Shown here: positions 45,763 to 54,063 of the stretch, piece after piece
How the letters are laid out: the number at the start of each line of letters is the position of its first letter
How positions within the stretch are numbered: position 1 is the stretch's first letter
Assembly: GCA_029262115.1 (NCBI GenBank)
Contig: JAJCZZ010000073.1
Span: 49,666 to 113,665 of the forward strand
Direction of reading: 5' to 3'
Source of the DNA: Gemmatimonadota bacterium
GTDB taxonomy: Bacteria; Gemmatimonadota; Gemmatimonadetes; Longimicrobiales; Gaopeijiaceae
DNA length: 64,000 nt
Program-made: the position numbers and the translations under genes
The notes under the pieces: model-generated
What the model was told of the DNA's origin: nothing
What the model saw: only the letters and a program-made list of their open reading frames with translations
Database searches by the model: none

Positions 45763-46857
45763 CTACGCGGCGTCCACCCGGTAGCGAAGCTTCGCGCCGA
45801 TCCCTCCGCCCACTTCGTCCAGGCGCGCCCCGCTCTCGCCGGACAGCTCCTCGACCGTGGCGCCGGCGCCGAACGCCGTGCCGACACACCGGTCGGCCTC
45901 GTCCTGGGCGGACTCGATGAAGGACCGGGAGATCAGCAGTGAATCCACACGATGCTCGAGCAGCGCGGGTAGCGTCTCTTCCAGTCCGAGCGAGCCGCGC
46001 CCGCTCGCTCCGGCGGCTTCGACGACGTCTTCCAGCAAGCTGTTCTGACTACTCTGGGTGAGTTCGGACGCTGCGTCGGCGATTCCGTCGACCAGCTCCT
46101 TACCCGACATGTCGAAGTGGAACGACCGGCGCTCCACCACCCGTCCGTCGAGCGTGGACGGCAACTGGCGATGCGCGGCGGCGACCATCTCCTCCGTTCC
46201 ACCCAGCACCAGGACGGCGTCATTGCCAACCCGCTTCTCGATGTCCTCCACGAGAGCCTTGAGGAGCCGTTCGGACCCGACATCCAGGAAGGTCTGGGCG
46301 GCGTCGGTGGCCGTCTTGCCTCGGACGCCGGAGCGCTGCGTGGGCACCTTCTGCATACCGATGTCGCTGAGGTCGCCGACAAAAGTGTCCGCCCGGAGGT
46401 CGAGCGGCTCGCTGAGCTTCCCTTCCTGCCACCGGAAGACCCGGGCACGTTGGCTGTCGAGCAGGGCCAACACGACGGGCCGGTCCTGCTTGAGCGCCCG
46501 GATGTAGGGAGCCACTCGGATCCCTTCCTCCCAGCGCACCGTCGGCACGACCGTGGCCCGCACGGGTTCGGCGTAGAGCACTTCGTCGGCCGTGGCGAAC
46601 CCGATCCAGCCCCGCCCCGGGAGTTCCCGGTCGAAGCCGTCGATCTCCTTCATCAGAAGGGCGCGGGCGCGCATGAAGCCGTCGCCGCCGCCGTTCTCCG
46701 AGACGGAGCCGAGCGCCTCGCCGAGTCCGCGATCGAGTTCACGCCGCCACAGGGGCTGGCGAGCGGAGCCCGAGTCAGACCCATCAATGTAGATGCTGAG
46801 AACCTGCTTATCCAGGTGATCCTTGTACAACGCAACGAGTTCTTCGTGGTTGAGCAT
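45763..46857 (-). CDS. Bacterial eRF1-like (baeRF) domain protein
   Basis: The 364-aa protein has the layout of bacterial archaeo-eukaryotic release-factor homologues: N-terminal VLSIYIDGSDSGSARQPLWRR, a central eRF1 domain 2-like segment (VVLALLDSQRARVFRWQEG, LDVGSERLLKALVEDIEK, AVLVLGGTEEMVAAAHRQL) and a C-terminal domain 3-like part (VDSLLISRSFIES). Relatives lack the stop-codon-reading domain; a ribosome-rescue or hydrolase role has been suggested. Family 10 seems likely but is not certain. It lies 98 bp downstream of the HerA-like gene, same strand. Confidence 0.75.
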   Translation of the reverse strand: MLNHEELVALYKDHLDKQVLSIYIDGSDSGSARQPLWRRELDRGLGEALGSVSENGGGDGFMRARALLMKEIDGFDRELPGRGWIGFATADEVLYAEPVRATVVPTVRWEEGIRVAPYIRALKQDRPVVLALLDSQRARVFRWQEGKLSEPLDLRADTFVGDLSDIGMQKVPTQRSGVRGKTATDAAQTFLDVGSERLLKALVEDIEKRVGNDAVLVLGGTEEMVAAAHRQLPSTLDGRVVERRSFHFDMSGKELVDGIADAASELTQSSQNSLLEDVVEAAGASGRGSLGLEETLPALLEHRVDSLLISRSFIESAQDEADRCVGTAFGAGATVEELSGESGARLDEVGGGIGAKLRYRVDAA

Positions 46858-46955
46858 AAACGTCCTGGTAGATGTGGTGTGAATGTGATGCGGGCTCCGA
46901 TGCTAGACCCTCTTTATGGCAACAACCGTTCCAGTAGTTCCATGAATCCGGCGCC

Positions 46956-49409
46956 TCAGACCGGTGCCCAGAAAAGGGTCAACTCGGCCACGCGGATGTC
47001 TCCTTTCTCCAGTCCGACTTCAATCTCGGTCACATCCTCGGCCCGGGACCGCCACTCGCCCCAGACCTCCTGAACGGCCTCGGCCAACTCGTCCTCCAGC
47101 TCCTCCACGTCCGCTTCCTCTCCGTCCAACCGCTCCTTGGCCGAGCGCAGGCGCTCTTCGGTCCTGCGCGTCTGCGCCCTCCTCGACGCCGCCGAAGACA
47201 GCGCCCGGGTCCCGCGCCGTCCACCGAGAAACATACCGATGAGATCGCCGGCACCGGCCACCATCTCCTGCTGGCGCCGCGTGGACGAATCGACCTCGAG
47301 CTCGGACACGCGCCGGGACGCCCGATCCACCTGGTCGCGCGCGGTGTCCAGCCGCTTCTCGAACCGGTCGCGCAGCTTGGCCACCTTCTCGTCAGCCGCG
47401 GATTCCACAGCTTGCATGCATCGCGACTCGAACGATGCGTGGTCCTCGCCGGGACGGCTGTAGAGCTTCAGTCCGGGACAGTGCAGAAGCGTCGTTACCA
47501 ATGTTTCATGGAGATGCGCGGCCAGATCCCCACCAACCTCCTTGAAGAAGGTGCGTGTGTCGATCGGTGCATCCGGGATCACATAGCGCGCTGCACCCGG
47601 CACGTCCTCCCGGAAGTCCCGTGGATCATGATCCACGGGCACAAAGTCGCTCGCATCCGGCCGACCCGCCAGCGGAAAGCACACGGCCTCCCACTCCTGC
47701 CGCTGGCGCAGGTCCGCCTTCGCCTCATCGAACAGCAGGGAGACCCGAGCGGCAAGACCGGCGGCGTACCGTCCGTCCGTCGGCCCCACCCCGACCTGCT
47801 CCGCCCACGGAGTGGCCGGGTCGAGAAATCGAACGGCCACGCCGTCGGCCACGGTGGGCGGCACGGTCGTCTCGTCGTCGGCTACCGGGGTGGGGGCGGC
47901 CGTTGTGGCTGTCCGGCCATTCCCCCCCACCCGGGCCCCGTCAGCTCGGCCACCAATCCCCGGCTCGCCACCGCTCCCCGGCTCGCCGCCTTCCCGGGCA
48001 CCGCCACCTTCCGCCCGCTCGCCCCCCTCCCCCGCCACGCCCCCCGGCAACCGGGCCAACTCTGACCTCGTGATCGGCCCCCGCAGAAATGCCATCGCCC
48101 AGCGTGTGGTGAAGAGCAGGGCGTCGGACGACTTCGCGCGCTTGAGCAGAAACTGGCGCTTGTCGAGTTGACCCAGGCGGGCGTCCCACGCATCGACGTC
48201 CACAGAGCCGTCCGCGGTGCGCAGCCCTTCCAGCACGCGCGCCTTGTCGCGCTCGGTCTGGAGGCGCCCGACCATCCACGTGCCGGCGTTGGACATCATC
48301 TTGTAGTCGACATCCACGGGGTTCTGTGTGGATACCACCACCCCCACTCCGTGGGCCCGCGCCTGCTTGAAAAGTGTCAGGAGGGGCTTCTTCGAGGCCG
48401 GCGCCGCCGTCGGAGGCGCGAAGCCGAAGACTTCGTCGATGTACAGGAGCGCCCGCAACTCGGAGGTCCCGGGTTGCGCGCGCGTCCACGCGACCAGCCG
48501 GCTGAGCAGCAGGGTCACGGCGAACATGCGCTCGGAGTCGGACAGGTGCGCGACCTGCACGATGCTGCACGCGGTCCGCCCGTCGCGTCCGCGCAGGAGC
48601 GTGTCCATATCGAGCGGATCGCCCTGGCGCCACTGGGCGAATGTGGGCGACGCAACCAGACCGTTCAGTCGCATGGCCAGCTTCATCCGCTCATCTGAGG
48701 GAATGAACCGATCGACCTCGAAGACCCCGAGCTTTCGGAACGGCGGGTCCTGCACCCCACCGATAAGCGTCTCCAGGCTCACCGCCGTGCCCATCCGCCA
48801 GGCACTCAGGACCACGTTCGAGACGAGGATGTGCTCGGGGCTGGTGAGCGGATCCGCGTCCACGCCCGCCAGGGCCAGCAGACTCGACGCGATCGACTCC
48901 GCCGCTTCCGCCAGCGTCTCCGGATCAGCCCCCACAGGGGCGGCCATGGCACCGATCAGATCGAGCGACCGCCCCGTGGACGATCCGGGCGTGTAGACCC
49001 GCATGTCGGTGCGGTTGCGCAACGCGGCGACGTCCGAGCCGGCCAAACCCCACGACGCCAGGCCCTCCTTCCACCGGGTGGCGGTCTGCTCCGCGAGCGC
49101 GTCCACGCTCACGCCCGCCCGCCGCGCCGTGGCCTCGTCCACCCACGGCCGGAACTCCTCCGAGGCCAGCGACGGGAAGAGCAGTGCCAGATTCGCCAGG
49201 TCGCCCTTGGGGTCGAGGGCCAGAACCGGAATCCCCCGGGACAGCACCTCCTCGAGCAGCACCACACCGAGTCCGGTCTTTCCCGACCCCGTCATCCCCA
49301 GGATCACGCCGTGCGTCGTGAGTGCGTCGGACGGAAGGGTGACGTCCTCGTCGAGGCGGCTACCCGTCTCGGCGTCGACACGTGCGCCCAAGCGCAGCGG
49401 TTCGGACAT
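46956..49409 (-). CDS. HerA/FtsK-type ATPase with coiled-coil C-terminus
   Basis: The 817-aa protein has a HerA-like P-loop core with Walker A GMTGSGKTGLGVVLLEE (about 38-54), a fold motif ALDPKGDLANLALLFPS, Walker B LLYIDEVFGFAPP (about 330) and VVVSTQNPVDVDYK. A Gly/Glu-rich low-complexity linker (GGVAGEGGERAEGGGAREGG, about 455-490) leads to a C-terminal domain that ends in long coiled coils (ARDQVDRASRRVSELEVD; AKERLDGEEADVEELEDEL). HerA-like ATPases translocate DNA, some with NurA or Sir2 partners in defence. No nuclease is adjacent; the neighbour is a baeRF protein. The function is unknown. Confidence 0.85.
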   Translation of the reverse strand: MSEPLRLGARVDAETGSRLDEDVTLPSDALTTHGVILGMTGSGKTGLGVVLLEEVLSRGIPVLALDPKGDLANLALLFPSLASEEFRPWVDEATARRAGVSVDALAEQTATRWKEGLASWGLAGSDVAALRNRTDMRVYTPGSSTGRSLDLIGAMAAPVGADPETLAEAAESIASSLLALAGVDADPLTSPEHILVSNVVLSAWRMGTAVSLETLIGGVQDPPFRKLGVFEVDRFIPSDERMKLAMRLNGLVASPTFAQWRQGDPLDMDTLLRGRDGRTACSIVQVAHLSDSERMFAVTLLLSRLVAWTRAQPGTSELRALLYIDEVFGFAPPTAAPASKKPLLTLFKQARAHGVGVVVSTQNPVDVDYKMMSNAGTWMVGRLQTERDKARVLEGLRTADGSVDVDAWDARLGQLDKRQFLLKRAKSSDALLFTTRWAMAFLRGPITRSELARLPGGVAGEGGERAEGGGAREGGEPGSGGEPGIGGRADGARVGGNGRTATTAAPTPVADDETTVPPTVADGVAVRFLDPATPWAEQVGVGPTDGRYAAGLAARVSLLFDEAKADLRQRQEWEAVCFPLAGRPDASDFVPVDHDPRDFREDVPGAARYVIPDAPIDTRTFFKEVGGDLAAHLHETLVTTLLHCPGLKLYSRPGEDHASFESRCMQAVESAADEKVAKLRDRFEKRLDTARDQVDRASRRVSELEVDSSTRRQQEMVAGAGDLIGMFLGGRRGTRALSSAASRRAQTRRTEERLRSAKERLDGEEADVEELEDELAEAVQEVWGEWRSRAEDVTEIEVGLEKGDIRVAELTLFWAPV

Positions 49410-49492
49410 TCAGTCCCTCTTCTCGGTCGGTTGAGCGGAAGCGTCCGACCCGCCCCACGCGGGAGACGGGCCGGAGCTGTGACCGGTAAAGG

Positions 49493-50029
49493 TCAGTTGC
49501 CGAACATTACCCCGCCACCGATGAAGACCTGGTCGCTGCCGCCGAGACCAACCTTCACTTCGGCAAAGGAGGACAGCGTGCCGAGATCGAAGTTGAGGCC
49601 ACCGATCACGTTCAGCCCCAGATCCGTGTCATCGAAGCCGCGATTCGCGAAGCCGTCGGGGAAGTCGAACCGAGCGATGTTCAGCCCGCCACCCGCGTAG
49701 AAGTCCGCAGCCGAGTTGCTCAGCCGGAACGGCAGGGCACCGTTCAGGTTGATCTCCCAGAGATCGCACCGATCACACCCCTCGAACGGCTCGAGAGAGT
49801 ATAGGAACTGCCCGATCCCGCGCAGCGACTTCAGCATGCTGTCGTCGTTCTCGAAGGCATCGATGTCGGCCGTCAACCGCCCGCCGACCGCCAGACCGAA
49901 GTCGTCCCCCCACCCCAGATCCGCGCCGACCCGCACGCTGGATTGGCCCTCGACGGCGACACTGGAAACCGCCAGCGCCGCGGCAACGGCCAGACCCAGG
50001 GCTCCCTGTCTCAGATGACTTGTATTCAT
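49493..50029 (-). CDS. Small exported beta-barrel-like protein
   Basis: The 178-aa product has a signal peptide (GALGLAVAAALAVSSVAVEG) and then alternating strands (VRVGADLGWGDDFGLAVGGR, FYAGGGLNIARFDFP, LGLNVIGGLNFDLG, FAEVKVGLGGSDQVFIGGG) with a terminal aromatic-Gly (MFGN) typical of outer-membrane barrels. The ATG at 50029 is preceded by GGAGGGG. A CDRC pair sits in an extracellular-type loop. Ligand and family are unknown. Confidence 0.8.
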   Translation of the reverse strand: MNTSHLRQGALGLAVAAALAVSSVAVEGQSSVRVGADLGWGDDFGLAVGGRLTADIDAFENDDSMLKSLRGIGQFLYSLEPFEGCDRCDLWEINLNGALPFRLSNSAADFYAGGGLNIARFDFPDGFANRGFDDTDLGLNVIGGLNFDLGTLSSFAEVKVGLGGSDQVFIGGGVMFGN

Positions 50030-50138
50030 GTTCCCCTCCATATTTCAGTGGTTTCATCCTACGTATCGACCGCACGACCCACAGGCGGCCTGACCCGGTT
50101 CTACACGAAAGAGGGCCGCTCGGATCGCGGCACGCACG

Positions 50139-51089
50139 TCAGAAGGGCGTCAGCCGCTCCGAGAAGCCCTCAGGCTCCAACTGCACGGTCACGTGCCCGA
50201 TCCCGAACCGGTCATGAATCAGGTCGCGTACCTGCGTCAACATGGCCGTGCCCCCCGACCCGGGCGCGACAATCACGTGGCCGGACATGGACTCCATACC
50301 GCTGGTGACGGTCCACACGTGCAGATCGCACACGCCCCGGACGCCGTCCAACTCGAGGATGGCGCTCCGCAACTCGTCCACGTCCACGTGTCCGGGAGCG
50401 CGCTGCATCAGGACCCCGACGGACTCCCGCATCAACGACCAGGCGGAGTACACCACCAGCAGTCCGATGAGGAGCGACGCCACGGGGTCCGCCCAGTCCC
50501 ACCCAAGCCAAAGGATGAGACCCCCGGCCACCAGCGCCTGGACGCTCCCGAGCATGTCGGTCAGGACGTGGAGCCAGGCGCCCCGGATGTTCAGGTTGTC
50601 GTCCCTACCGCCGTGCAGGACCATCAGGCCGACGATGTTCACGACGAGCCCACCCGCGGCGACCGCCATCATCAGACCGCCCTCGACTTCGGGCGGCGCC
50701 CGCATCCGGCGCACGGCCTCGACCACGATATAGATGGAGATGGCGACGAGGGTGGCCGCGTTCACAAGGGCGGCCAGGATCTCGGTGCGGTAGTATCCGA
50801 ACGTGTGCGTCGTCGTGGCCGGGCGGCGGGAGAACCAGAGCGCGAAGAGCGCGAGCCCCAGCGCCGCCGCGTCGCTGAACATGTGACCGGCGTCGGCGAG
50901 CAGTGCGAGGGAGTTGCTGAGCAGACCGCCGACCACTTCCGCGCCCATGTACAGCACCACGAGCATCAGGGTGATCGTCAGGCGCTTCCGGTTGGCGTCG
51001 GTCGCTCGCGCGCCGTGGGTGTGGTCGGCGTGGTCGTCGATGGGGCTTCTCAGGATGGGGTTGGCGTCTCCGCGCGAGACGCGGAGCAA
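50139..51089 (-). CDS. Cation diffusion facilitator (Zn2+-type)
   Basis: The 316-aa antiporter has a His/Asp-rich N-terminus (DDHADHTHG), six TM helices and the CDF metal site LLADAGHMFSDAAAL (HxxxD) with HVLTDMLGSV (HxxxD) in helices 2 and 5. The cytoplasmic domain follows (HVDVDELRSAILELDGV, DLHVWTVTSGMESMSGHV). The H/D tetrahedral set favours Zn2+/Cd2+/Co2+ export, as in ZitB/CzcD. The start is a TTG at 51089, 17 bp after korB's end; no better start keeps TM1 intact. It may be read from the korAB operon. Confidence 0.92.
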   Translation of the reverse strand: MLRVSRGDANPILRSPIDDHADHTHGARATDANRKRLTITLMLVVLYMGAEVVGGLLSNSLALLADAGHMFSDAAALGLALFALWFSRRPATTTHTFGYYRTEILAALVNAATLVAISIYIVVEAVRRMRAPPEVEGGLMMAVAAGGLVVNIVGLMVLHGGRDDNLNIRGAWLHVLTDMLGSVQALVAGGLILWLGWDWADPVASLLIGLLVVYSAWSLMRESVGVLMQRAPGHVDVDELRSAILELDGVRGVCDLHVWTVTSGMESMSGHVIVAPGSGGTAMLTQVRDLIHDRFGIGHVTVQLEPEGFSERLTPF

Positions 51090-51106
51090 GGTTCACGCCG
51101 AACCCC

Positions 51107-52162
51107 CTACCGCCAGCGCTCCATGATTCCCGCGAGCGCGTCCTCACCCGGGCACAGTTCGTCCCAGCCGACGTCGACCAGCGGTGTCTGGACGGTCCCG
51201 AGCACACTGTGCATCGCCCTGTCCTCGGTGTCGATGTACAGCAGCCCGGTCGGGACCTCCGCTACATGCGCGCGATCCCGGAGATAGGCGTAGGCGTGGT
51301 CCCGATCCGTCGGATCGTAGCCCTCCGGCACCTTGCGGAAGCGGACCCTGGTGCCGTCGTGCATCTCCACCGTGCGGCCCTGCCCGGCCTCGTAGGAGGT
51401 GGTGATCTCGGCCATCGGCAGGATGAAGTCGGCCGCCACGGCTTCCTCCAGATGGTCGCGCGTGTACTTGTAGCTCTTGGTCGAGCCCTGGTGGTCGTTG
51501 AATGCGACACAGGGCGATATCACGTCGATGAGCGCGAACCCGTCGTGCGCCAGCCCGGCCTTGATGAGCGGGATGAGCTGAGCCTTGTCGCCGCTGAAGC
51601 TGCGCGCGACGAAGCCGCACCCCAGCGTGAGCGCCAACAGGACCGGATCGATGGGCTCGCTCCGGTTGACCTCGCCTTTCTTGGCCGTGCTCCCCAGGTC
51701 GGCCGAAGCGGAAAACTGCCCCTTGGTCAGCCCGTACACGCCGTTGTTCTCCAGAACGTAGAGCATGTTCACGTTCCGGCGGATGGCGTGGCACAGTTGG
51801 CCGATGCCGATCGAAAGGGAGTCGCCGTCGCCCGACACGCCCAGGTAGGTCAGACCCCGGTTGGCGGCCGACGCGCCCGTGGCGATGGCGGGCATGCGCC
51901 CGTGCACGGAGTTGAAGCCGTGCGCCTTGCCGAGGAAGTACGTGGGCGTCTTCGACGAACAGCCGATGCCGCTGAGCTTGGCCACCATGTGCGGCTCCAA
52001 CTCCAGTTCCCACGCGGCCTCGATGATGGCCGCCGTGATCGAATCATGGCCGCACCCGGCGCACAGCGTGGACATGGAGCCTTCGTAGTCGCGCCGCGTC
52101 AGCCCCAGCGAGTTCGTGGGCAGCGCCGGGTGGTGCACCCGCGGCTTGGTGATGTAGCTCAT
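51107..52162 (-). CDS. korB: 2-oxoacid:ferredoxin oxidoreductase beta subunit
   Basis: The 351-aa subunit carries thiamine diphosphate and a [4Fe-4S] cluster. The cluster motif STLCAGCGHDS, a further Cys in SGIGCSSKTPTYF and one in ALTLGCGFVAR supply the ligands; the ThDP/Mg site is GDGDSLSIGIG with LENNGVYGLTKGQ. With KorA it oxidatively decarboxylates 2-oxoglutarate (or another 2-oxoacid) to the acyl-CoA, reducing ferredoxin, or runs in reverse. The ATG overlaps the korA stop by 4 bp. Substrate assignment is by family resemblance. Confidence 0.94.
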   Translation of the reverse strand: MSYITKPRVHHPALPTNSLGLTRRDYEGSMSTLCAGCGHDSITAAIIEAAWELELEPHMVAKLSGIGCSSKTPTYFLGKAHGFNSVHGRMPAIATGASAANRGLTYLGVSGDGDSLSIGIGQLCHAIRRNVNMLYVLENNGVYGLTKGQFSASADLGSTAKKGEVNRSEPIDPVLLALTLGCGFVARSFSGDKAQLIPLIKAGLAHDGFALIDVISPCVAFNDHQGSTKSYKYTRDHLEEAVAADFILPMAEITTSYEAGQGRTVEMHDGTRVRFRKVPEGYDPTDRDHAYAYLRDRAHVAEVPTGLLYIDTEDRAMHSVLGTVQTPLVDVGWDELCPGEDALAGIMERWR

Positions 52163-54063
52163 GCCTCTCTCCTGTGCGTCCGAGCGGTCGAGGCGCCGCG
52201 AACGTCGGGCGCATCCGACCCGTGCCACTCCTTCAGCCAGTCGGCCACGCCGTTCACGACCTCGCCGGCGGACAGCGGCATGCCGCCGTACTGCCGGATG
52301 GACGCCAGGTGCTCCCGGTGGACATCGGTCTCCAGCAGGAGCATTCCCAGCAGTTGGGCGTCGCGGTTCTGCTCCACCACGAACGTGCGCGTATGACGTC
52401 GAATGAACGCCTCCACGTCGTCCGGGAAGGGGAAGCCGCGCACGCGTAGCACGTCGACCGCCACCCCGCGCTCGCGTAGTCGCTCCCGAGCTTCGAGGAC
52501 CGCCCCCCGGCATCCGCCGATCGTGATCATGCCGTACGTGGCGCCGTTCTCCTCACCCACGATCTCCGGGGAGGGAAGCACGGATACGGCGCCGTCCACC
52601 TTGTCGAGCAGTCGCTCCATCACGTCCTGATACGCGGCGGCGTCCTCCGTGTACCGCCCATACCGGTCGTGCCCGGAGCCTCGCGTGAAGAAGGCTCCCT
52701 TCGGGTGCACGCCGGGCACGGTCCGGGCCGCCACGCCATCTCCATCCTTATCCAGATAGCGATGATATGCGTCCAGCTCCTCCAACTCCTGGGCGGTGAG
52801 CACCTTGCCACGGTCCGGCCGGTAGGCGTCGTCCCAGGCGAATTCGGGAACCACCCAATCGTTCATGCCGATGTCCAGGTCCTGCACGACGAACACGGGC
52901 GTCTGATAGCGCTCCGCCAGGTCGAAGGCGCGCACGGCGAAGTCGAACGACTCGGCAGGGTCAGACGGGTAGAGGCAGATGTGTTTGGTGTCTCCGTGGG
53001 AGGCGTACGCGCACATCATGAGGTCACCCTGCTGCGTGCGTGTGGGCATCCCCGTCGAGGGCCCCGTCCGCTGGATATTGAAGAAGACCCCGGGTATTTC
53101 CGCGTAGTACGCGAGCCCGATGAACTCGCTCATCAGGCTGATACCGGGCCCGGAGGTGGCGGTGAAGCCGCGCGCGCCGACCCAGTTGGCGCCAATGACC
53201 ATGCCGGCCGCGGCCAACTCGTCCTCGGCCTGGATGATGGCCACGTTGTTGCGACCGTCCGCGTCGGTGCGCAACTCGTCGCAGAAGCCCTTGAACGCGT
53301 CGATGAGCGACGTGCTCGGGGTGATCGGGTACCACCCGGCCACGGTTGCCCCGGCATAGACGCAACCCAGAGCCGCGGCGGTGTTGCCGTCCACCAGGAT
53401 GCAGCCGTCCGTCTCGCCCATGGGCTCGAGGCTCGTGGGGAGCGGGCATTCCAGATGCTCTCGTGCCCAGTCATGCCCCATGCGAACCGCTTCGAAGTTG
53501 GCGTCCAGGAGCTTCTTCTTCTTCCCATACGTCTCTTCGAGGAGTTGGTCGATGACCTTCAGGTCCATCTCCAGCAGGGCGGCCAGCACCCCCGCATACG
53601 CGATGTTCTTGAGAAGGATGCGCGTGCGCGCGCCCTCGAAGCGGGCGTTGCACATCTCCGCGAGCGGCACTCCCAGAACGGTCACGTCGTCCCGATGGAG
53701 TTCGCGCGGCAGCGGCCAACTCGAGTCGTGGAGCAGCCACCCCCCGGACCGAACCTCGACCACGTCCTGCGCATAGGTCGCTGGGTTCATGGCCACCATC
53801 AGATCGAAGTCGGGCGTGCGGGCCGTGTGGCCCCGGCCGTTGACCCGGATCTCGTACCAGGTGGGAAGACCCTGGATGTTCGACGGGAACAGGTTCTTAC
53901 CGGAGACGGGAATGCCCATGCGAAAGATGGCCTTCATGAGCAAGCCGTTGGCGCTGGCCGATCCGGTTCCGTTGACCGTCGCGATCTTGAACGCGATGTC
54001 GTTGACGGTCGCGTCCGCGTCGGCACCCTCCTTCACCGTCTCCGTCTGACGGTCCGCGCTCAT
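52159..54063 (-). CDS. korA: 2-oxoacid:ferredoxin oxidoreductase alpha subunit (gamma-alpha fusion)
   Basis: The 634-aa subunit has the gamma (POR) domain first (about 20-210; TVNGTGSASANGLLMKAI, GLPTWYEIRVNGRGHTARTP), then the alpha pyrimidine-binding domain (GNTAAALGCVYAGATVAGWY, ITPSTSLIDAF, TSGPGISLMSEF) and a C-terminal transketolase-type domain (TIGGCRGAVLEARERL). Gamma-alpha fusion is normal for KorA enzymes such as that of mycobacteria. The ATG at 54063 overlaps the upstream oxidoreductase stop (ATGA). It lies in the operon Cys-rich gene, GltD-like, korA, korB. Confidence 0.94.
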   Translation of the reverse strand: MSADRQTETVKEGADADATVNDIAFKIATVNGTGSASANGLLMKAIFRMGIPVSGKNLFPSNIQGLPTWYEIRVNGRGHTARTPDFDLMVAMNPATYAQDVVEVRSGGWLLHDSSWPLPRELHRDDVTVLGVPLAEMCNARFEGARTRILLKNIAYAGVLAALLEMDLKVIDQLLEETYGKKKKLLDANFEAVRMGHDWAREHLECPLPTSLEPMGETDGCILVDGNTAAALGCVYAGATVAGWYPITPSTSLIDAFKGFCDELRTDADGRNNVAIIQAEDELAAAGMVIGANWVGARGFTATSGPGISLMSEFIGLAYYAEIPGVFFNIQRTGPSTGMPTRTQQGDLMMCAYASHGDTKHICLYPSDPAESFDFAVRAFDLAERYQTPVFVVQDLDIGMNDWVVPEFAWDDAYRPDRGKVLTAQELEELDAYHRYLDKDGDGVAARTVPGVHPKGAFFTRGSGHDRYGRYTEDAAAYQDVMERLLDKVDGAVSVLPSPEIVGEENGATYGMITIGGCRGAVLEARERLRERGVAVDVLRVRGFPFPDDVEAFIRRHTRTFVVEQNRDAQLLGMLLLETDVHREHLASIRQYGGMPLSAGEVVNGVADWLKEWHGSDAPDVRGASTARTHRREA

